Shown: piece by piece, positions 18,038-30,000 of the stretch
Position numbering within the stretch: the stretch's first letter is position 1
Layout of the letters: the number at the start of each line of letters is the position of its first letter
Assembly (NCBI RefSeq): GCF_001553685.1
Contig: NZ_CP014264.1
Span: forward strand, 1,496,001-1,560,000
Reading direction: 5' to 3'
DNA: 64,000 bases
Source: Streptococcus sp. oral taxon 431
GTDB lineage: Bacteria; Bacillota; Bacilli; Lactobacillales; Streptococcaceae
Notes under the pieces: model-generated
The model's database searches: none
Told to the model about the DNA's origin: nothing
The model's input: only the letters and a program-made list of their open reading frames with translations
Program-made: the position numbers and the translations under genes

Positions 18038-19204
18038 TTATTCTTGACGCTGACCAAAGTCCTTAATCATCTGATCCATTTCCTCACGACTTGGTGTCGT
18101 TAGCAGATAGAGAAAGTCTCCTTGCAATTCAGCAAAGGCTGCAGGCATGATTTTCTTAACCTTAAATTGCTGACCGTATTTGGCGAGCAAGTCTTCTTCT
18201 GAATAAACATAGTTGGCGTTGGCACGACGTGATGTCGCCAAGCAGTACAGGGGCTCGAATTGTGAAGCAGGGAATGGCTCACCCGCAACGATCGCTGCAT
18301 AGCCCTTGTACAAATCAAAAGAATGGGCATAGTTATAAACATCTATGGTGAACCCACCCGCTGGACGGTTATTGTACTCAATGGCAATATAATCATCACC
18401 TTCACGGAAGAACTCGATATGGAAGAAACGTTCTTTCATGCCAAATTCTTTAACGATTGCCTCACCATACTTGCGCAATTTTGGATCCATATCTTTAAGA
18501 ACATAATAAGAATTGTCCATCTTGTAAATCATGAGATCAAGGGGTGTATGGGCATAGTCAAAGGTCGTAGAAAAGACGATATTTCCATCTCTATCTACCA
18601 AACCATCAAAGGTACAGATTTCACTAGAGGTGACAAATTTTTCAAAGAAATAAACGGTTGAATGGTCCCACTCTGCCTTGAAATGATGGATATCCTCTTC
18701 TGTTTCAAGCTTGAAGGTTGCTGCCGCTCCCACTCCATTGTCAGGTTTGGCAATCATAGGAAGGCCAATTTCTTTCACAGCTTTGTCAACATCTGCATCT
18801 GTTTCAATGACAGCACCTGGAACCACTGGAACTCCAGCTTTTTTGAAGAGTTTCTTCATTTCAGACTTGAACTTGGTCTTTTTGAGGTCGTCTGGTTTGG
18901 CACCAAAGACATTAAATTGTTCACGAAGAGCAGCATCCAACTCTAGCCAGTATTCATTGTGAGATTCGATGCGGTCAATTGGACCATGCTTATAAAAGAG
19001 AAAGGCAACTGCACGTTTAACTTCATCAATATTTTCAAGATTATCAACACGGAAATACTCAGTCAAGCTATTGCGCAATGGCTCATCTAGTTGTTCATAG
19101 GGTTCTTGCCCAATCCCTAGAACGGTGATTCCTTTATTGGCTAGCTCAATACTAAACTGTTGGAAATTTTGTGGGTAATAGGGTGAAATTACAAGATAAT
19201 TCAT
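18038..19204 (-). CDS. ATP-grasp ligase of unknown substrate
   Basis: 388 aa. The N-terminal Rossmann-like part (YLVISPYYPQNFQQFSIELA) leads into an ATP-grasp domain: KFKSEMKKLFKKAGVPVVPG, MIAKPDNGVGAAATFKLE (glycine loop), and the metal-binding HIEFFREGDDYIAIEYNNRP near 275-295. It resembles carbamoyl-phosphate-synthase-like ATP-grasp proteins, which join a carboxylate to a nucleophile via acyl phosphate. Last gene of a three-gene operon after two esterases (gap 12 nt). Product unknown. Confidence 0.85.
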   Translation of the reverse strand: MNYLVISPYYPQNFQQFSIELANKGITVLGIGQEPYEQLDEPLRNSLTEYFRVDNLENIDEVKRAVAFLFYKHGPIDRIESHNEYWLELDAALREQFNVFGAKPDDLKKTKFKSEMKKLFKKAGVPVVPGAVIETDADVDKAVKEIGLPMIAKPDNGVGAAATFKLETEEDIHHFKAEWDHSTVYFFEKFVTSSEICTFDGLVDRDGNIVFSTTFDYAHTPLDLMIYKMDNSYYVLKDMDPKLRKYGEAIVKEFGMKERFFHIEFFREGDDYIAIEYNNRPAGGFTIDVYNYAHSFDLYKGYAAIVAGEPFPASQFEPLYCLATSRRANANYVYSEEDLLAKYGQQFKVKKIMPAAFAELQGDFLYLLTTPSREEMDQMIKDFGQRQE

Positions 19205-19216
19205 AAGCTACTCCTT

Positions 19217-19957
19217 TTATAGACTCATGTGACCGAGGAAATATGGCATTTGTTTGCGCCACCAATCCCAATCATGGGCAACATCATGTCCCCATTCTGC
19301 AAACCAGGCAGGAATTTGTTTTTGGTCAAAGGCTTCTTTTAACTTGTAGTAAGAAGGCAGGCCATCATGCTCCCAAGCACCTAAGCCAGTACAAATCACA
19401 ATCTCAGCCTGACGGTAACGGTCAATAAACCAACCATCATTTTGATTCCAGATATAGTCTACTGGTGAATTTTGATAGATAGCATCATCATTATAGTAGT
19501 CCCCTACAAAGAAGCGTGCGTCATAGACACCACTGAGGGCGATAACCTTGGTAAAGACATCTGGATGCTGCAGGAAAAAGTTGAGGGCATGATAGGCTCC
19601 CATAGAGCAGCCTGTCGTCATCATGCCGTCGAACCAGCCTGTCTTGTGCTTGATAAAAGGAATGGCTTCTTCAATAACGTATCGCTCATAAGCACGGTGC
19701 ATTTCAGCTTGGTCATGACCATTTTTCCATGTTGCTAGCCAACTCTCACTATCGACACTTGACAGTGTAAAGAACTGAACACGGCCTTCTTCGATGAAGG
19801 ATGAACAAGCATCAATCATGCCAAAATCATAGTATTCATTGTGGCTACCACCTGAGGAAGCAAAGACAACAACTGGGATACCTGCGTGTCCGTAACGATT
19901 AACATACATTTCACGGTTAAGATGACCACTCCAGTGGCTAAGATGTTCAATATTCAT
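19217..19957 (-). CDS. Esterase-family hydrolase (first of a pair)
   Basis: 246 aa, alpha/beta-hydrolase of the esterase D/tributyrin esterase type. Nucleophile elbow TTGCSMGAYHA puts the Ser at residue 118; the catalytic His is probably in WGHDVAHDW near the C terminus. No signal peptide, so cytoplasmic. AAAGGAG precedes the ATG. Middle gene between another esterase and the ATP-grasp ligase. Confidence 0.85.
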   Translation of the reverse strand: MNIEHLSHWSGHLNREMYVNRYGHAGIPVVVFASSGGSHNEYYDFGMIDACSSFIEEGRVQFFTLSSVDSESWLATWKNGHDQAEMHRAYERYVIEEAIPFIKHKTGWFDGMMTTGCSMGAYHALNFFLQHPDVFTKVIALSGVYDARFFVGDYYNDDAIYQNSPVDYIWNQNDGWFIDRYRQAEIVICTGLGAWEHDGLPSYYKLKEAFDQKQIPAWFAEWGHDVAHDWDWWRKQMPYFLGHMSL

Positions 19958-19978
19958 ATCCTGTCTCCTTTATACTAG

Positions 19979-20803
19979 TTACCAATTTTCTGCAAAAAAG
20001 CGTAGGCAAGCTGGGAGATTTTCTGACCATGGCACTTCATGGTGAATGGCTCCAGCCTGAACCTTGAGAGAGAGATTTTCCAACTGAACTCCTCCTGCTA
20101 TCAAATCATGATAATAGCGAAGGGAAGAGTCGATATAGGCCTGCTTAATATTGCCAGCCATGAGGGTCTTGTCTGTGTCGTCTGCTTCTTCCGTACCAAC
20201 ATAGATAAAGACACGCTGGTCAGGCAAGAGTTTTTTTCGCTCGATATAGCGATCAAAGGCCTCTTGGTGAAGCCAGTTAGCTGATGAGAAAACTCCCAAA
20301 CATCCAATTTGATCCTGATACTCCAAGCCAATAAACTGGGTAATATTGCCGCCTAGAGAAGACCCAACCATAGCAGTGTGCTTGCGATCCGACTTTGTCC
20401 GATAGTTTTCGTCAATAAAGGGTTTGACCACTTCCATGACAAACTCAGCGTACTCGACTCCCTTACCACCAAATTGTTGGCCAGGAATGTTGGACTCTTG
20501 GAATTTCCATGCTGCATACTCATTCATCCGTCCAAGTCCATCATTGTCAATAGCCACAACAATCATACGGCTGATATCTGGATTTCGCTTGATGGCTGGG
20601 ATAATCTTCCATGAATGTCCAACGTAAGATTCCTTACTATAAAAGACATTTTGTCCATCGTGAAAATACACAACTGGGTAGCTTCTATCCGTATCTTTAT
20701 CATAGTTTTTGGGGAGGAGAACACGTACGCGACGCTCCTTACCTGTGTAGGGAACCACTAATTTATGCTCTCGCATTTTCAGGTAAAAGTAGGATTGATT
20801 CAT
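19979..20803 (-). CDS. Esterase-family hydrolase (second of the pair)
   Basis: 274 aa from the ATG at 20803. A TTG 24 nt upstream also opens the frame but would leave almost no leader after the promoter. The fold resembles Fes/esterase D enzymes: PVVYFHDGQNVF, VVAIDNDGLGRMNEYAAW, nucleophile in MVGSSLGGNIT (Ser149), final His in AGAIHHEVPW. No signal peptide. First gene of the operon. Confidence 0.85.
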   Translation of the reverse strand: MNQSYFYLKMREHKLVVPYTGKERRVRVLLPKNYDKDTDRSYPVVYFHDGQNVFYSKESYVGHSWKIIPAIKRNPDISRMIVVAIDNDGLGRMNEYAAWKFQESNIPGQQFGGKGVEYAEFVMEVVKPFIDENYRTKSDRKHTAMVGSSLGGNITQFIGLEYQDQIGCLGVFSSANWLHQEAFDRYIERKKLLPDQRVFIYVGTEEADDTDKTLMAGNIKQAYIDSSLRYYHDLIAGGVQLENLSLKVQAGAIHHEVPWSENLPACLRFFAENW

Positions 20804-20838
20804 TGTCAGAAAACTCTCTATATTCAAAATTTTATCTT

Positions 20839-20847
20839 ATTATAGCA
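20839..20847 (-). promoter_or_regulatory. Extended -10 promoter of the esterase/ATP-grasp operon
   Basis: Minus-strand TGCTATAAT (20839-20847) lies 35 nt before the ATG at 20803. No good -35 box is seen. Confidence 0.6.
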
Positions 20848-20856
20848 CAAAAATAG

Positions 20857-20905
20857 AAAAAAAGTCAGTTTCCGTCTAAATTTAGAACAAAAAACTAACT
20901 TTTTC
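20857..20905 (-). terminator. Terminator of nifS-like/thiI operon
   Basis: Minus-strand AAAAAGTTAGTTT pairs with AAACTGACTTTTT, followed by T residues. Confidence 0.78.
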
Positions 20906-20938
20906 TACTTATTTTCTCTATTCTTCTGGATTTTCTAA

Positions 20939-22153
20939 TTAGAGGAGATCGTCAATTAGCTCATCAACTGCATCCTTCTCAGCTTGAGGCGTAATTTCAG
21001 TAATCATGATTCCTGCTACTGCACGTTCAACCAGACCTTCGACATCCATACGTGTTTCATACTGCTCTGCATTCTTAATCTTTGGATTTGTCTTCGGACG
21101 ATCGGGTGCAAAAATCGTACAACAGTCTTCAAAAGGCTGGATAGAAATTTCAAAGGTGTCAATTTCCTGAGCGATATCTATGATTTCCAACTTATCCATG
21201 GTCACAACTGGTCGGATAATCGGTGTATTAGTCACCGCATTGATAGCCTGCATACTCTCCAGGGTTTGGCTTGCCACCTGACCAAGACTTTCACCATTGA
21301 TGATGACCAAACCATTTCTCACTTCTCGGATACGGTCCGTAATGCGCATCATAAAGCGGCGAGTCAGAGTCATGAGATAAGCTTCTGGAGCCTTAGCCTT
21401 AATCTCTTCTTGAATCTCCGTGAAAGGTACTTCGATAAACTGGATATTGCCACCAAATTTAGTCAATTTACGGGTCAAATCTTGGGCTTTTTTGAGGGCA
21501 CCTGGACTGGTATATGGTGGACTAGCAAAGTGAACAGCTTCGATATCCACTCCACGTTTTAGAGCTAGATAACCAGCTACTGGTGAGTCAATCCCACCTG
21601 ACAACATGAGCATGCCTTTCCCTGAAGTTCCAACCGGTAAACCACCAGCTCCTCGAATGGTTTCATAAGAAAGGTAGGCCGCCTCTTCACGAATCTCCAC
21701 CTGAAGATTGATGTCAGGATTTTTCATTTGTGCTTGTACATTGGGAATGGCTTCAAAGACTGCACCACCAAGAGTTTGGTTCAACTCACGACTGTCTAAC
21801 TCAAAGTTGTGGTCGCTTCGCTTGCTTGAGATTTTAAAGGTCATACCTTCCTTGTAGATGTCCTTCATAATCTCTTGGACAGCAGATTTCAGAACTTCTA
21901 CAGATTTTTCAACCTTGTATACTGGCGAAAAGTTTTGAATTCCGAAAACTTGCTTGAGTGACTCGGCAACTGCTGCATAGTCGGCACCATTTAGATAAGC
22001 ATGGGCACGATCGCGGTCTGCTGTCACTTTGACTTGAGGATAAATGGACAAAACGTCTGAGATATTATTACGTAGTTTATTGATGAAACGCATCCGATTT
22101 TTACCCTTGGTTGAAAGCTCTCCGTAGCGAATCATAATTTCTGAATACTGCAT
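20939..22153 (-). CDS. thiI: tRNA 4-thiouridine synthetase ThiI
   Basis: 404 aa. Ferredoxin-like and THUMP domains (about 1-165) bind tRNA; the PP-loop ATP pyrophosphatase begins at [20 protein letters not shown] (near 180). It adds sulfur at U8 of tRNA and can serve thiamine thiazole synthesis. There is no C-terminal rhodanese domain, normal for Firmicutes. It follows the cysteine desulfurase by 8 nt, its sulfur donor. Confidence 0.95.
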   Translation of the reverse strand: MQYSEIMIRYGELSTKGKNRMRFINKLRNNISDVLSIYPQVKVTADRDRAHAYLNGADYAAVAESLKQVFGIQNFSPVYKVEKSVEVLKSAVQEIMKDIYKEGMTFKISSKRSDHNFELDSRELNQTLGGAVFEAIPNVQAQMKNPDINLQVEIREEAAYLSYETIRGAGGLPVGTSGKGMLMLSGGIDSPVAGYLALKRGVDIEAVHFASPPYTSPGALKKAQDLTRKLTKFGGNIQFIEVPFTEIQEEIKAKAPEAYLMTLTRRFMMRITDRIREVRNGLVIINGESLGQVASQTLESMQAINAVTNTPIIRPVVTMDKLEIIDIAQEIDTFEISIQPFEDCCTIFAPDRPKTNPKIKNAEQYETRMDVEGLVERAVAGIMITEITPQAEKDAVDELIDDLL

Positions 22154-22161
22154 GAATGCTC

Positions 22162-23304
22162 CTATCTTACTTTTTTAGTTTGATTGTAGATTAATTTTAG
22201 TTTGGTCAAAAATTGCTCAACTTGACTCATGTCATTTTCTAGGTCTAGGCTGAGGCGTACTGCTGACTGGGCTTTATCCTTTTCAATCCCCATGGCAATC
22301 AGGGTTCCAGCAGGTTTCCCAGCCTTGGACGAGCAAGCTGATGTTGTAGAAATGAAAATATCATAGTCTTCAAAAGCATGAACGATAACTTCCCCACGAA
22401 CTCCCTTAATTCCGAAGGTCAGAATATGAGGAGCAAAGTCTTCCTCACCTGAGAAAACAAAAATATCTGGATAGTCGAGAAGAGCTTGACGGATGACTTC
22501 CTTCATCTGACTCGTTTTGTTAGAAAACAATTCCAATCTTTCCATAGCTAGACGCAGTGCCTTGGCTGTTGCTGCAATTCCTGCTACATTCTCAGTTGTT
22601 GAACGATAGTCACGCTCTTGGCCACCACCAGTTAAAAGCGGTGTAATTTTCTTGCCAGACTTGATATAGACAAATCCAACACCACGAACTCCGTGGAATT
22701 TATGACTAGAGAAGGTCGCAAAATCCACTCGGTCAGTCAAATACTTTTCTGTCGGAATCTTAGCTAAAGCTTGAACCGCATCAACATGGAAGGAAATCGT
22801 TGGCTTATCAGCTAATAGTTCTGATATAGCTTCAATAGGCTGGATTGAGCCGATTTCATTGTTGACTGCCATAACAGAGACTAGCGTTGTATCAGGACGA
22901 AGTAGGTTTTCTAAAGCAGCTACATCTACAAATCCTTTTTCATTTACAGGTGCAAAATCCACTTCAAAACCTTGAGTCTTGAGCCAGAGAGCCGACTCCT
23001 TGACTGCTGGGTGCTCAATATCAGACACAATAACGTGTTTACCAAATTGCGCTTTTTCAAAAGCCACACCTTTGATAACCCAACTATCTCCTTCAGTCCC
23101 ACCAGAGGTAAAGAAGATTTCTTCGCTTTTCTTGCCAATCAAATCTGCAATCTGCTGTCGAGAAGCTTCTAAAATTCTGCTAGATTGGTCTCCCAAACGA
23201 TGGAGACTTGAAGGATTTCCAATAATTTTTGCAGACACTTGCATATAGGTTTCAAGTGCTTCTGGATAAGGCTTAGTCGTTGCCGAATTATCAAAGTAAA
23301 TCAT
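22162..23304 (-). CDS. Cysteine desulfurase (NifS/IscS-like)
   Basis: 380 aa PLP enzyme. [17 protein letters not shown] opens the family, the PLP lysine is in [14 protein letters not shown], and the catalytic Cys is in [15 protein letters not shown] near residue 325. It takes sulfur from cysteine and, given its position upstream of thiI, probably loads it for tRNA thiolation. Confidence 0.94.
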   Translation of the reverse strand: MIYFDNSATTKPYPEALETYMQVSAKIIGNPSSLHRLGDQSSRILEASRQQIADLIGKKSEEIFFTSGGTEGDSWVIKGVAFEKAQFGKHVIVSDIEHPAVKESALWLKTQGFEVDFAPVNEKGFVDVAALENLLRPDTTLVSVMAVNNEIGSIQPIEAISELLADKPTISFHVDAVQALAKIPTEKYLTDRVDFATFSSHKFHGVRGVGFVYIKSGKKITPLLTGGGQERDYRSTTENVAGIAATAKALRLAMERLELFSNKTSQMKEVIRQALLDYPDIFVFSGEEDFAPHILTFGIKGVRGEVIVHAFEDYDIFISTTSACSSKAGKPAGTLIAMGIEKDKAQSAVRLSLDLENDMSQVEQFLTKLKLIYNQTKKVR

Positions 23305-23440
23305 GGTTTCTCACGCTTTCTAAAATCACTCCTTCTATTGTATCACGAAACAGTTCAGGCGACAAGAAAGGCAATTCAGGTTCATTTAAGTTTTTTTTAA
23401 AGATTTTCGGTATAATGAATTTTAGTAAAGGAGAGATATT

Positions 23441-23857
23441 ATGTCTAATTATCGTAGAACATCAAAACCCAAAACAGAACACATCAAAAAAGGATTTACT
23501 GTTTTTCAAAAAACGATAGCTACTATCGGTAGTATTCTGGGGCTGATTACTGCAAGTATCACCATCATGAATGCTATGAATAATAATAACAACAATAACT
23601 CTAAAAAAGAAACTACGACAACCCAGACAACAGTCATAAAAGAGATTCAAAAGGAATCCCCTCAAGAGAATACTACTCCAAACAAGGACAACACTTCTAC
23701 AAAAGAAAACACACAAGAAGAAACAACAACTCAATCTAGTAGCAGTGTAGAAAGTAAGAAAGAAGATACTAGCAGTAAACAAGAACAACCGACTGTTCCT
23801 TCATCTAGCACTCAAACAACAGATACAAAAACGTCTAATACTAATGGAGCTTCCTAA
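23441..23857 (+). CDS. Single-pass membrane protein with a long Ser/Thr/Gln-rich tail
   Basis: 138 aa. A basic N terminus (SNYRRTSKPKTEHIKKGF), one membrane helix (about 23-45, TIATIGSILGLITASITIM), then a low-complexity outer tail beginning with eight Asn in a row and rich in Thr, Ser, Gln and Lys. AAAGGAGAG precedes the ATG and TATAAT lies at 23411-23416. No cell-wall anchor. Related proteins occur across streptococci without a known function. Confidence 0.75.
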   Translation: MSNYRRTSKPKTEHIKKGFTVFQKTIATIGSILGLITASITIMNAMNNNNNNNSKKETTTTQTTVIKEIQKESPQENTTPNKDNTSTKENTQEETTTQSSSSVESKKEDTSSKQEQPTVPSSSTQTTDTKTSNTNGAS

Positions 23858-23873
23858 AAGAACGATCTAACAG

Positions 23874-23899
23874 CCAGTGATTGAATCGCTGGTTTTTTA
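23874..23899 (+). terminator. Terminator of the tail-protein gene
   Basis: CCAGTGAT, loop TGA, ATCGCTGG and a TTTTTT tail. Confidence 0.82.
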
Positions 23900-23921
23900 C
23901 ATGATTCATTATCAATCCCAT

Positions 23922-23979
23922 AAAAAAGCGAACAAGACCAGATTCTGTTTATCAGAAAACTAGTTTTGTCCGCTTTTTA
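23922..23979. terminator. Terminator of the GH20/GH84 gene
   Basis: AAAAAAGCGAACAAGACCAG pairs with CTAGTTTTGTCCGCTTTTT; T runs exist on both strands, so it can work in both directions. Confidence 0.85.
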
Positions 23980-24035
23980 TAATCGAGATTAGTCTCTTGA
24001 TCCAATCTCTATGACTTGGATGCTATAACATCATT

Positions 24036-27000
24036 TTATTCGTCATCTTTTTTCTTTCCCATAGCAAACATACCAAGAAGTGCTCCTACAACACCAATAG
24101 CTGCAAGGCCAGCATTTTCTTTAGTACCTGTCTCTGGGAGTTTGTATGGATGACTTGCAGGTGCTTGATAAGTCTTATCTTGTGACATAGCAAGAGCTAC
24201 AAGAGACTGCTCATCTGTGTATTCTGGAATTTCATGGATTGCTCCTTCTGCCCCATTGACACCAGCTGTGAATTCTGGACCTGCTTCTTGAACAGTTGCT
24301 GCTTCACCATTCACTCCACCAGTAAACTCTGGGACTTCATGAACAGCTGCTTCGACACCATTCACCCCACCAGTATATTCTGGGACTTCATGAACAGCTG
24401 CTTCTGCTCCATTGACACCACCTGTGAATTCTGGGACTTCTACTACTGGTGCTGGAATCTTGTCTGCTTCTGTTGTAGCTTCAGTATACTCTGGGACTTC
24501 ATGGATAGCCGCTTCGACACCATTTACGCCACCTGTGAATTCTGGGACTTCTACTACTGGTGCTGGTTCGTCACCCTTACTTGTAGTTGGAGCTGGTTTC
24601 TCTGGTTCTTCCGGAAGTTCTTGGTGGAAGGTCGTCATTTCGTAAAACTCAGGTTTGCCACCTTCCCAAACGAGTTTGACATCCAACAATGGCGCTTTTT
24701 CTCTCACTGCAAATGTTTGGAAGCTTGAGGTAATTTCACCTAGTTCTGACCAAGCATCTGCTTTATCTTCTTTCAGAGTACGAGCAAGCACACGAGCTTT
24801 CACTCCTTGAGGAATACTTGAAACAAGGCGAATATGGTTAGCGTCTGTTGGTTCTGACAAGTGGTAAACAAGCTCACCTTGTTCTTTCTCAGCCTTGTAG
24901 CTTGTTAAGACTTTACCATCTACGAGGTTCGTGTAAAGGTTGCCTTGGCTTTCACCGCTGTTTCCTTGAACAGTAGGGTCATTGATTGGTTTTACGAATT
25001 CGCCATCATTAATCACCAACTCAGTGAAGCCTACAAAACGAGCATCATAGTCTGCTGTAAATAGAACACGGAGATAGTTAGCTTTAACTGGGCTTGAAAG
25101 TTCACCCTCGATGTAGCGATTTCCTGGCATCTTAGAATCATGTGTCCATCCATCTGTCAAGGAATCATCACGTGTTTCATTAGCAAGACCGTCACCAACT
25201 GTTACAACATCTGTCCAAGTCTTACCATCTTGACTGACTTGAATCTTACCATCACGTAGATAGTTTTGAGTGCCGTCTTGGATGTAGGCTCTAATCTTCT
25301 TGATGTCACGTTCGCTACCAAGTTTCAAGGTGATATGACCGTCTTTACGAGCATAGTCTGAAAACTCCACAAAGTTATTGTAAACACCATCAAATAATTG
25401 ATCCAAGTTCTTGATCTTACGAACGTCATTTCGACCGTATGTTGGGTGGATTCCCATTGATGTAGAATCAAGTGTTGTTGGTTGAACTTCTTTTGTCTGA
25501 ACGAGTAGTGATGTCGCTGTCACTGCTTGTTCTTGGTCAGTCTTATTAATCAAACGAACATAACGTACCAAGGACTTATCTGTCACTTGATCAGCTGGAT
25601 ACCATTCTTGAGCATTTGGAGAGTATTCCAAGTTGAGAGATGGATTTTCTGTACCAAGTGCTTGAATGCTTTCAGCTTGGTGCAGACGATCAAGTTTCAT
25701 ACCCAAGTAGCTATTAGCTGGAAGCTTAGTTCCGCTTGGAATTTGAAGGTCATAACGGCCTAGGCTGTCATAAACTGGAGTTGACTTCAAGCTTTCAACG
25801 TTTGTATCCGTCAATTCGCTATTGCCTGCACGTGTTTCAACTGAGAAGTCAGCGATACGCCACCATAAGTTGATGTTCTTAGTATTGCGAACACGGACGT
25901 AGCGAGCTGAAATTGGAGTTTCGATTTCTTTGGTTTGTTCACCAGTCAAGCGATCCAATTCTTGCCATGAGCTACCATCTGCAGAATATTCAAGAACACC
26001 TTCTGCCAATTTATCTCCTGATCCTTGAACCAGACGAACCTTGGTCACAGGTTTGACCTCACCCAAGTCAAGTTGTACCCAACCATTGACTGGAGTTGTG
26101 TCTGTTCTATCAGCATTTGCAAGCATGGCTTCAGTATTATCACGTCCATCTGTAATCTGTCCAACTGTTGTGTTGTACTTGTACATAAGATTTGGACTGA
26201 TGGTCACTGTAGCTGCCTGTTTGTTACGAACAACTTCTACAGGACGGTTAACAGCAATTTCTCTTACCGCAAACCAAGTGTTTCCACGATCTGAAGTTGC
26301 AATCATGCGAACAGCTTTAGCATTGATGTTGAGGTTTTCAAATTTAAGCAGAGGCTCATTACCAGTGTAGCTTGGTTCTGAAAGGGTTACCCACTCATCA
26401 TTTTCATTGAGATACTCAACTTTAGCGTTGTTGAAGGTATCACGAGGATTTGCTTGAGTTCCCATTGCAAAGGTCAAGTTTTGAACTGAAACAGCCTTAT
26501 TAAATTTCAAGCCAATGTAGTCACCAGTTTGAATGCTATTTGGTGACTTGATAAGGGCATGTGTTCCTAAATCTCCGTCAGTCACTTCAGCAAGTCCACC
26601 TTCGACACCTGTACGGTTTGTGATAAAGGTACTAATGACTTGGTCAGGATGCAAGGCTTTTTGAACTTCTGTTGCAAGGATTTCACGAAGGCCAAGCAAG
26701 AATGGACGGATATGTTGAACACCCAACTCAGCTCTTTCATCATGGTCTACATAGTGGAAGGTATAAGTTTGTGATTGTTCGTAGAGTTTCAAGCCCTTAT
26801 AGTAGCTATCCCAAAGTTTTGCAGAATCGTTCTTTTCGATAGCTTCTGTACCATCAAGAAGAGCACTCAAGGCGTCCATTTGGTCAATGGTATTATCCAA
26901 CCAATAGTGGATTTGAGCACGCATCTTTTCATCACCAGATGCTTTATAAAGTTGAGCTGCTGCTTTTAGTTTAGCAAATTCTGCACGCAAACCTTCACGC

Positions 27001-30000
27001 TCTGCACCAACATCTTGACCAGCTTTCAACTTAGACATGAAGGTTGCCAATTTCGGTGCAAGTTCAACAGATTCTTCCAACTTCACAACACGACCATCCA
27101 TGTTTTGGTTGATCATATGTTTACCAAGCTCACGGAAAGCAACAGATGCTTCGCTATCTGTAAACTTACCAGTTTCAACAAAGTTGAAGGCGATATCATT
27201 CACTCTCTTAGCTTCTTCTTCTGACTTCCATTGTTTCCATGCATATTGAGCTGCAGAGAAGAGGGCAATCTTAGAAGGCTCAGATTGTTGCATTGGGTTC
27301 AACATGATACCTGATAGGAGACTTGGGTCCACATTTGGATGAAGGAATTTCTCACCGCCACCCAAAATCAAGTGTTGTTTAGAGTTATCTGTAACAGGCC
27401 AGTTAATCCATAGAGAAACTGGGCGGTAGGTCTTACCTCCTGCAGTCAGATTATTCTTAAGGTTTGAAAGGAAGCTTTCAGATACTTCACCCCAAATCTT
27501 ACCACCAGTAAGGGTCATAGAAGTTGAAGTTGGAAGATTTTCATTTAGAGATTTCAACTCATCTTCACGACCATTACCCCAATATTGACCTGGAACGAAG
27601 ATCATTTCCTTACGAAGACCAACATAAGTTGCTTGTTTTTCAGTCAACCAGTCTGTCATGTCCTTCATCAAGCGGTTGTAGCTATTGTAGCCACCAACTG
27701 GACTTGGAGCGTCATCAGCTAGGATACCGAACTCACGAACACCGACATCCATCAATTGAGTGAATTTAGCCTTAATGGTTTCAAGGTCTTTTTGGTAATC
27801 AGCATCGTTGCCAAAACGGATACGGTTGTTCATGAATGGGTGGATGGTCCAAACATAACGAGTCTTGTTTTGGTTTCCGACACGCGCCAATTCACGGATT
27901 TCAGCTAATTTTTCTTCTGGATAAAGTTCACGCCATTTCTTGTTGTGGTATGGATCATCTTTTGGTGCAAAGAAGTATTGAGTCAACTTCAAGTCACCAC
28001 CATAGCGCATCAATTCAGCACGATCGGCATTGCTCCATGGATTTCCATAGTAACCTTCGATAAAACCACGGTTCTTAATTTCAGCAAAGTCTTCAACTGT
28101 TACATTACGCAAGACTGGAGCTTCACTTTCATTAAGCATGTGTTTGAGAGTTGTCAAACCGTAGAAGACAGCATCTGTATCCTTACCGACGATAGAGATT
28201 GTATTGTTCTTGATAGACAAGGCATAGGCATCAATCTTATCAAAGAGTCCTTGAGAAATGCCAGACACTTCTTTTTCAGCCTGTGAATTTTGACCATGAA
28301 CACCAAGGTAAATGTTGGTAGCACCTGCCACTGCTGTTTGACTGCTTGTGTATGAGATTTGATGATCTTGTAGGACACTCTTCAAGCGGTTACGAGTATA
28401 GATATCTAATTGATCGCCCATGACAAGATTGACTTGTTTATGGAGTTTCGTAACACCTTCATCGTAAGTTACTTTTTGTGGTGTTGGGAAGACCTTGTAC
28501 TCTTTCTTGAGATAATCCTGACTTTGGGCTGCTGCGGCAACTGCTTCGTCACTTGTAGGTTTCGTAGCTACAAAGCTATCAGCAAGCTCAGTTGTACCAT
28601 CGCCCATTTCCTCAACTTTAGGTTTTTCTGGAGTTTCAGGTTTTTCTGGTGTCACAGGTTTCTCTGGACTAACTGGCTCTTCTACCTTGTTAGTAGAAAC
28701 TGGTTTCAGAAGTTGAATTTCTGCAGCACTACCAAATCCTGCAGCACCAGCTAGAACTTTAAATTCTACCTTATCGGTTTCAATGGCATCAAAGTTAACT
28801 GTTTTCTCTTTGGCATTGTTTTCCCAAGTTCCTGAAGCAACTTTAACCATTTGACCATCTTTTTGAGCATAGATTTCATAAGATGTCACAACACCGTTGC
28901 CTCCACCTGGACGTGGAAGATAAGTCAAACCATTCACTGTTTCAGCTGCTTTCAAATTCATTGCCACTGTAAATGGAGCCTGATGACCAGACCATTTTGA
29001 ATGCCAGAAGGTATTTGGATCATTGTCAAATGCTTTTTCGACTGGACCTTCTGCATTGGTTCCTGGCAATTCCTGACTTGTTGCAGAAACTGTAAAATGA
29101 TCATTTGGAATCAAACGTGGGTTTACAAATGCTTCATTTGACAACTCAGCACTATGCAAGATTCCTTTGAAGCCACCGATTGTTTCAAGTGGTAAGACTA
29201 AGCTATTATGAGCCAAACGTGGATTAGCTGGATTTGCAATCCGTTCAACCTTTTCACCGTCCACATAAACTTCAGTCACTTGAGGTTTGGTTACAACAGA
29301 AATTTGATAACGTTTGTTCTTTTCAAGTTTCTTGTTAAATTGAATATGGAATTGTTCAAAAGTATAGGCAAGGTATCCATCTTTGTCCGCAAGATAGAGT
29401 TGATTGTTTCCACTTGTTGAGAAGGTTTGCTCGCCATCACCAGTCACTGTCACATCCAATTTCAAGACATGACTTGGTCCAGCATCACCAACTAGGCCTT
29501 CGATAGTGCTATCTTTTTCGAAGTTCAAACCTGCTTCAGTCTTCTGTACTTTCTTAGCAAGATAATCTTTGACAGTCTCAGGATTGATCTTGAACAAGTC
29601 TTCTTCAGCTACGGTCTTATCTGGGTTAGATTGTGGTGCATAGACACTTGCTGGTTGAACACGTTCTGCATAGGTCTTGGCTGCACGGTCTGAACCCCAA
29701 GTGCGTTCTGCAGTTGATTGCATACTCTTGAAGAAGCGTTTAAAGATATCGTAAGAAGTGAGTCCAGTTTCATGGAGGTCAATATTATCATTCCATACTG
29801 CATGACCACCACCAAGGATATTTGGATTAGAGGCTTCTAGACGTGGTCCTCCACCTGTTGAGAAATCATTTGGTGTCCAGCGATTGTATTGAGTTTCATA
29901 GTTTGCATAATCTCCATAGCCACCTTGACTATTGCTTCCACTTGGAACACTATAGGTTGGAATATCTGTGATATTGATAATTTTTGCACCTTGAGCAATG

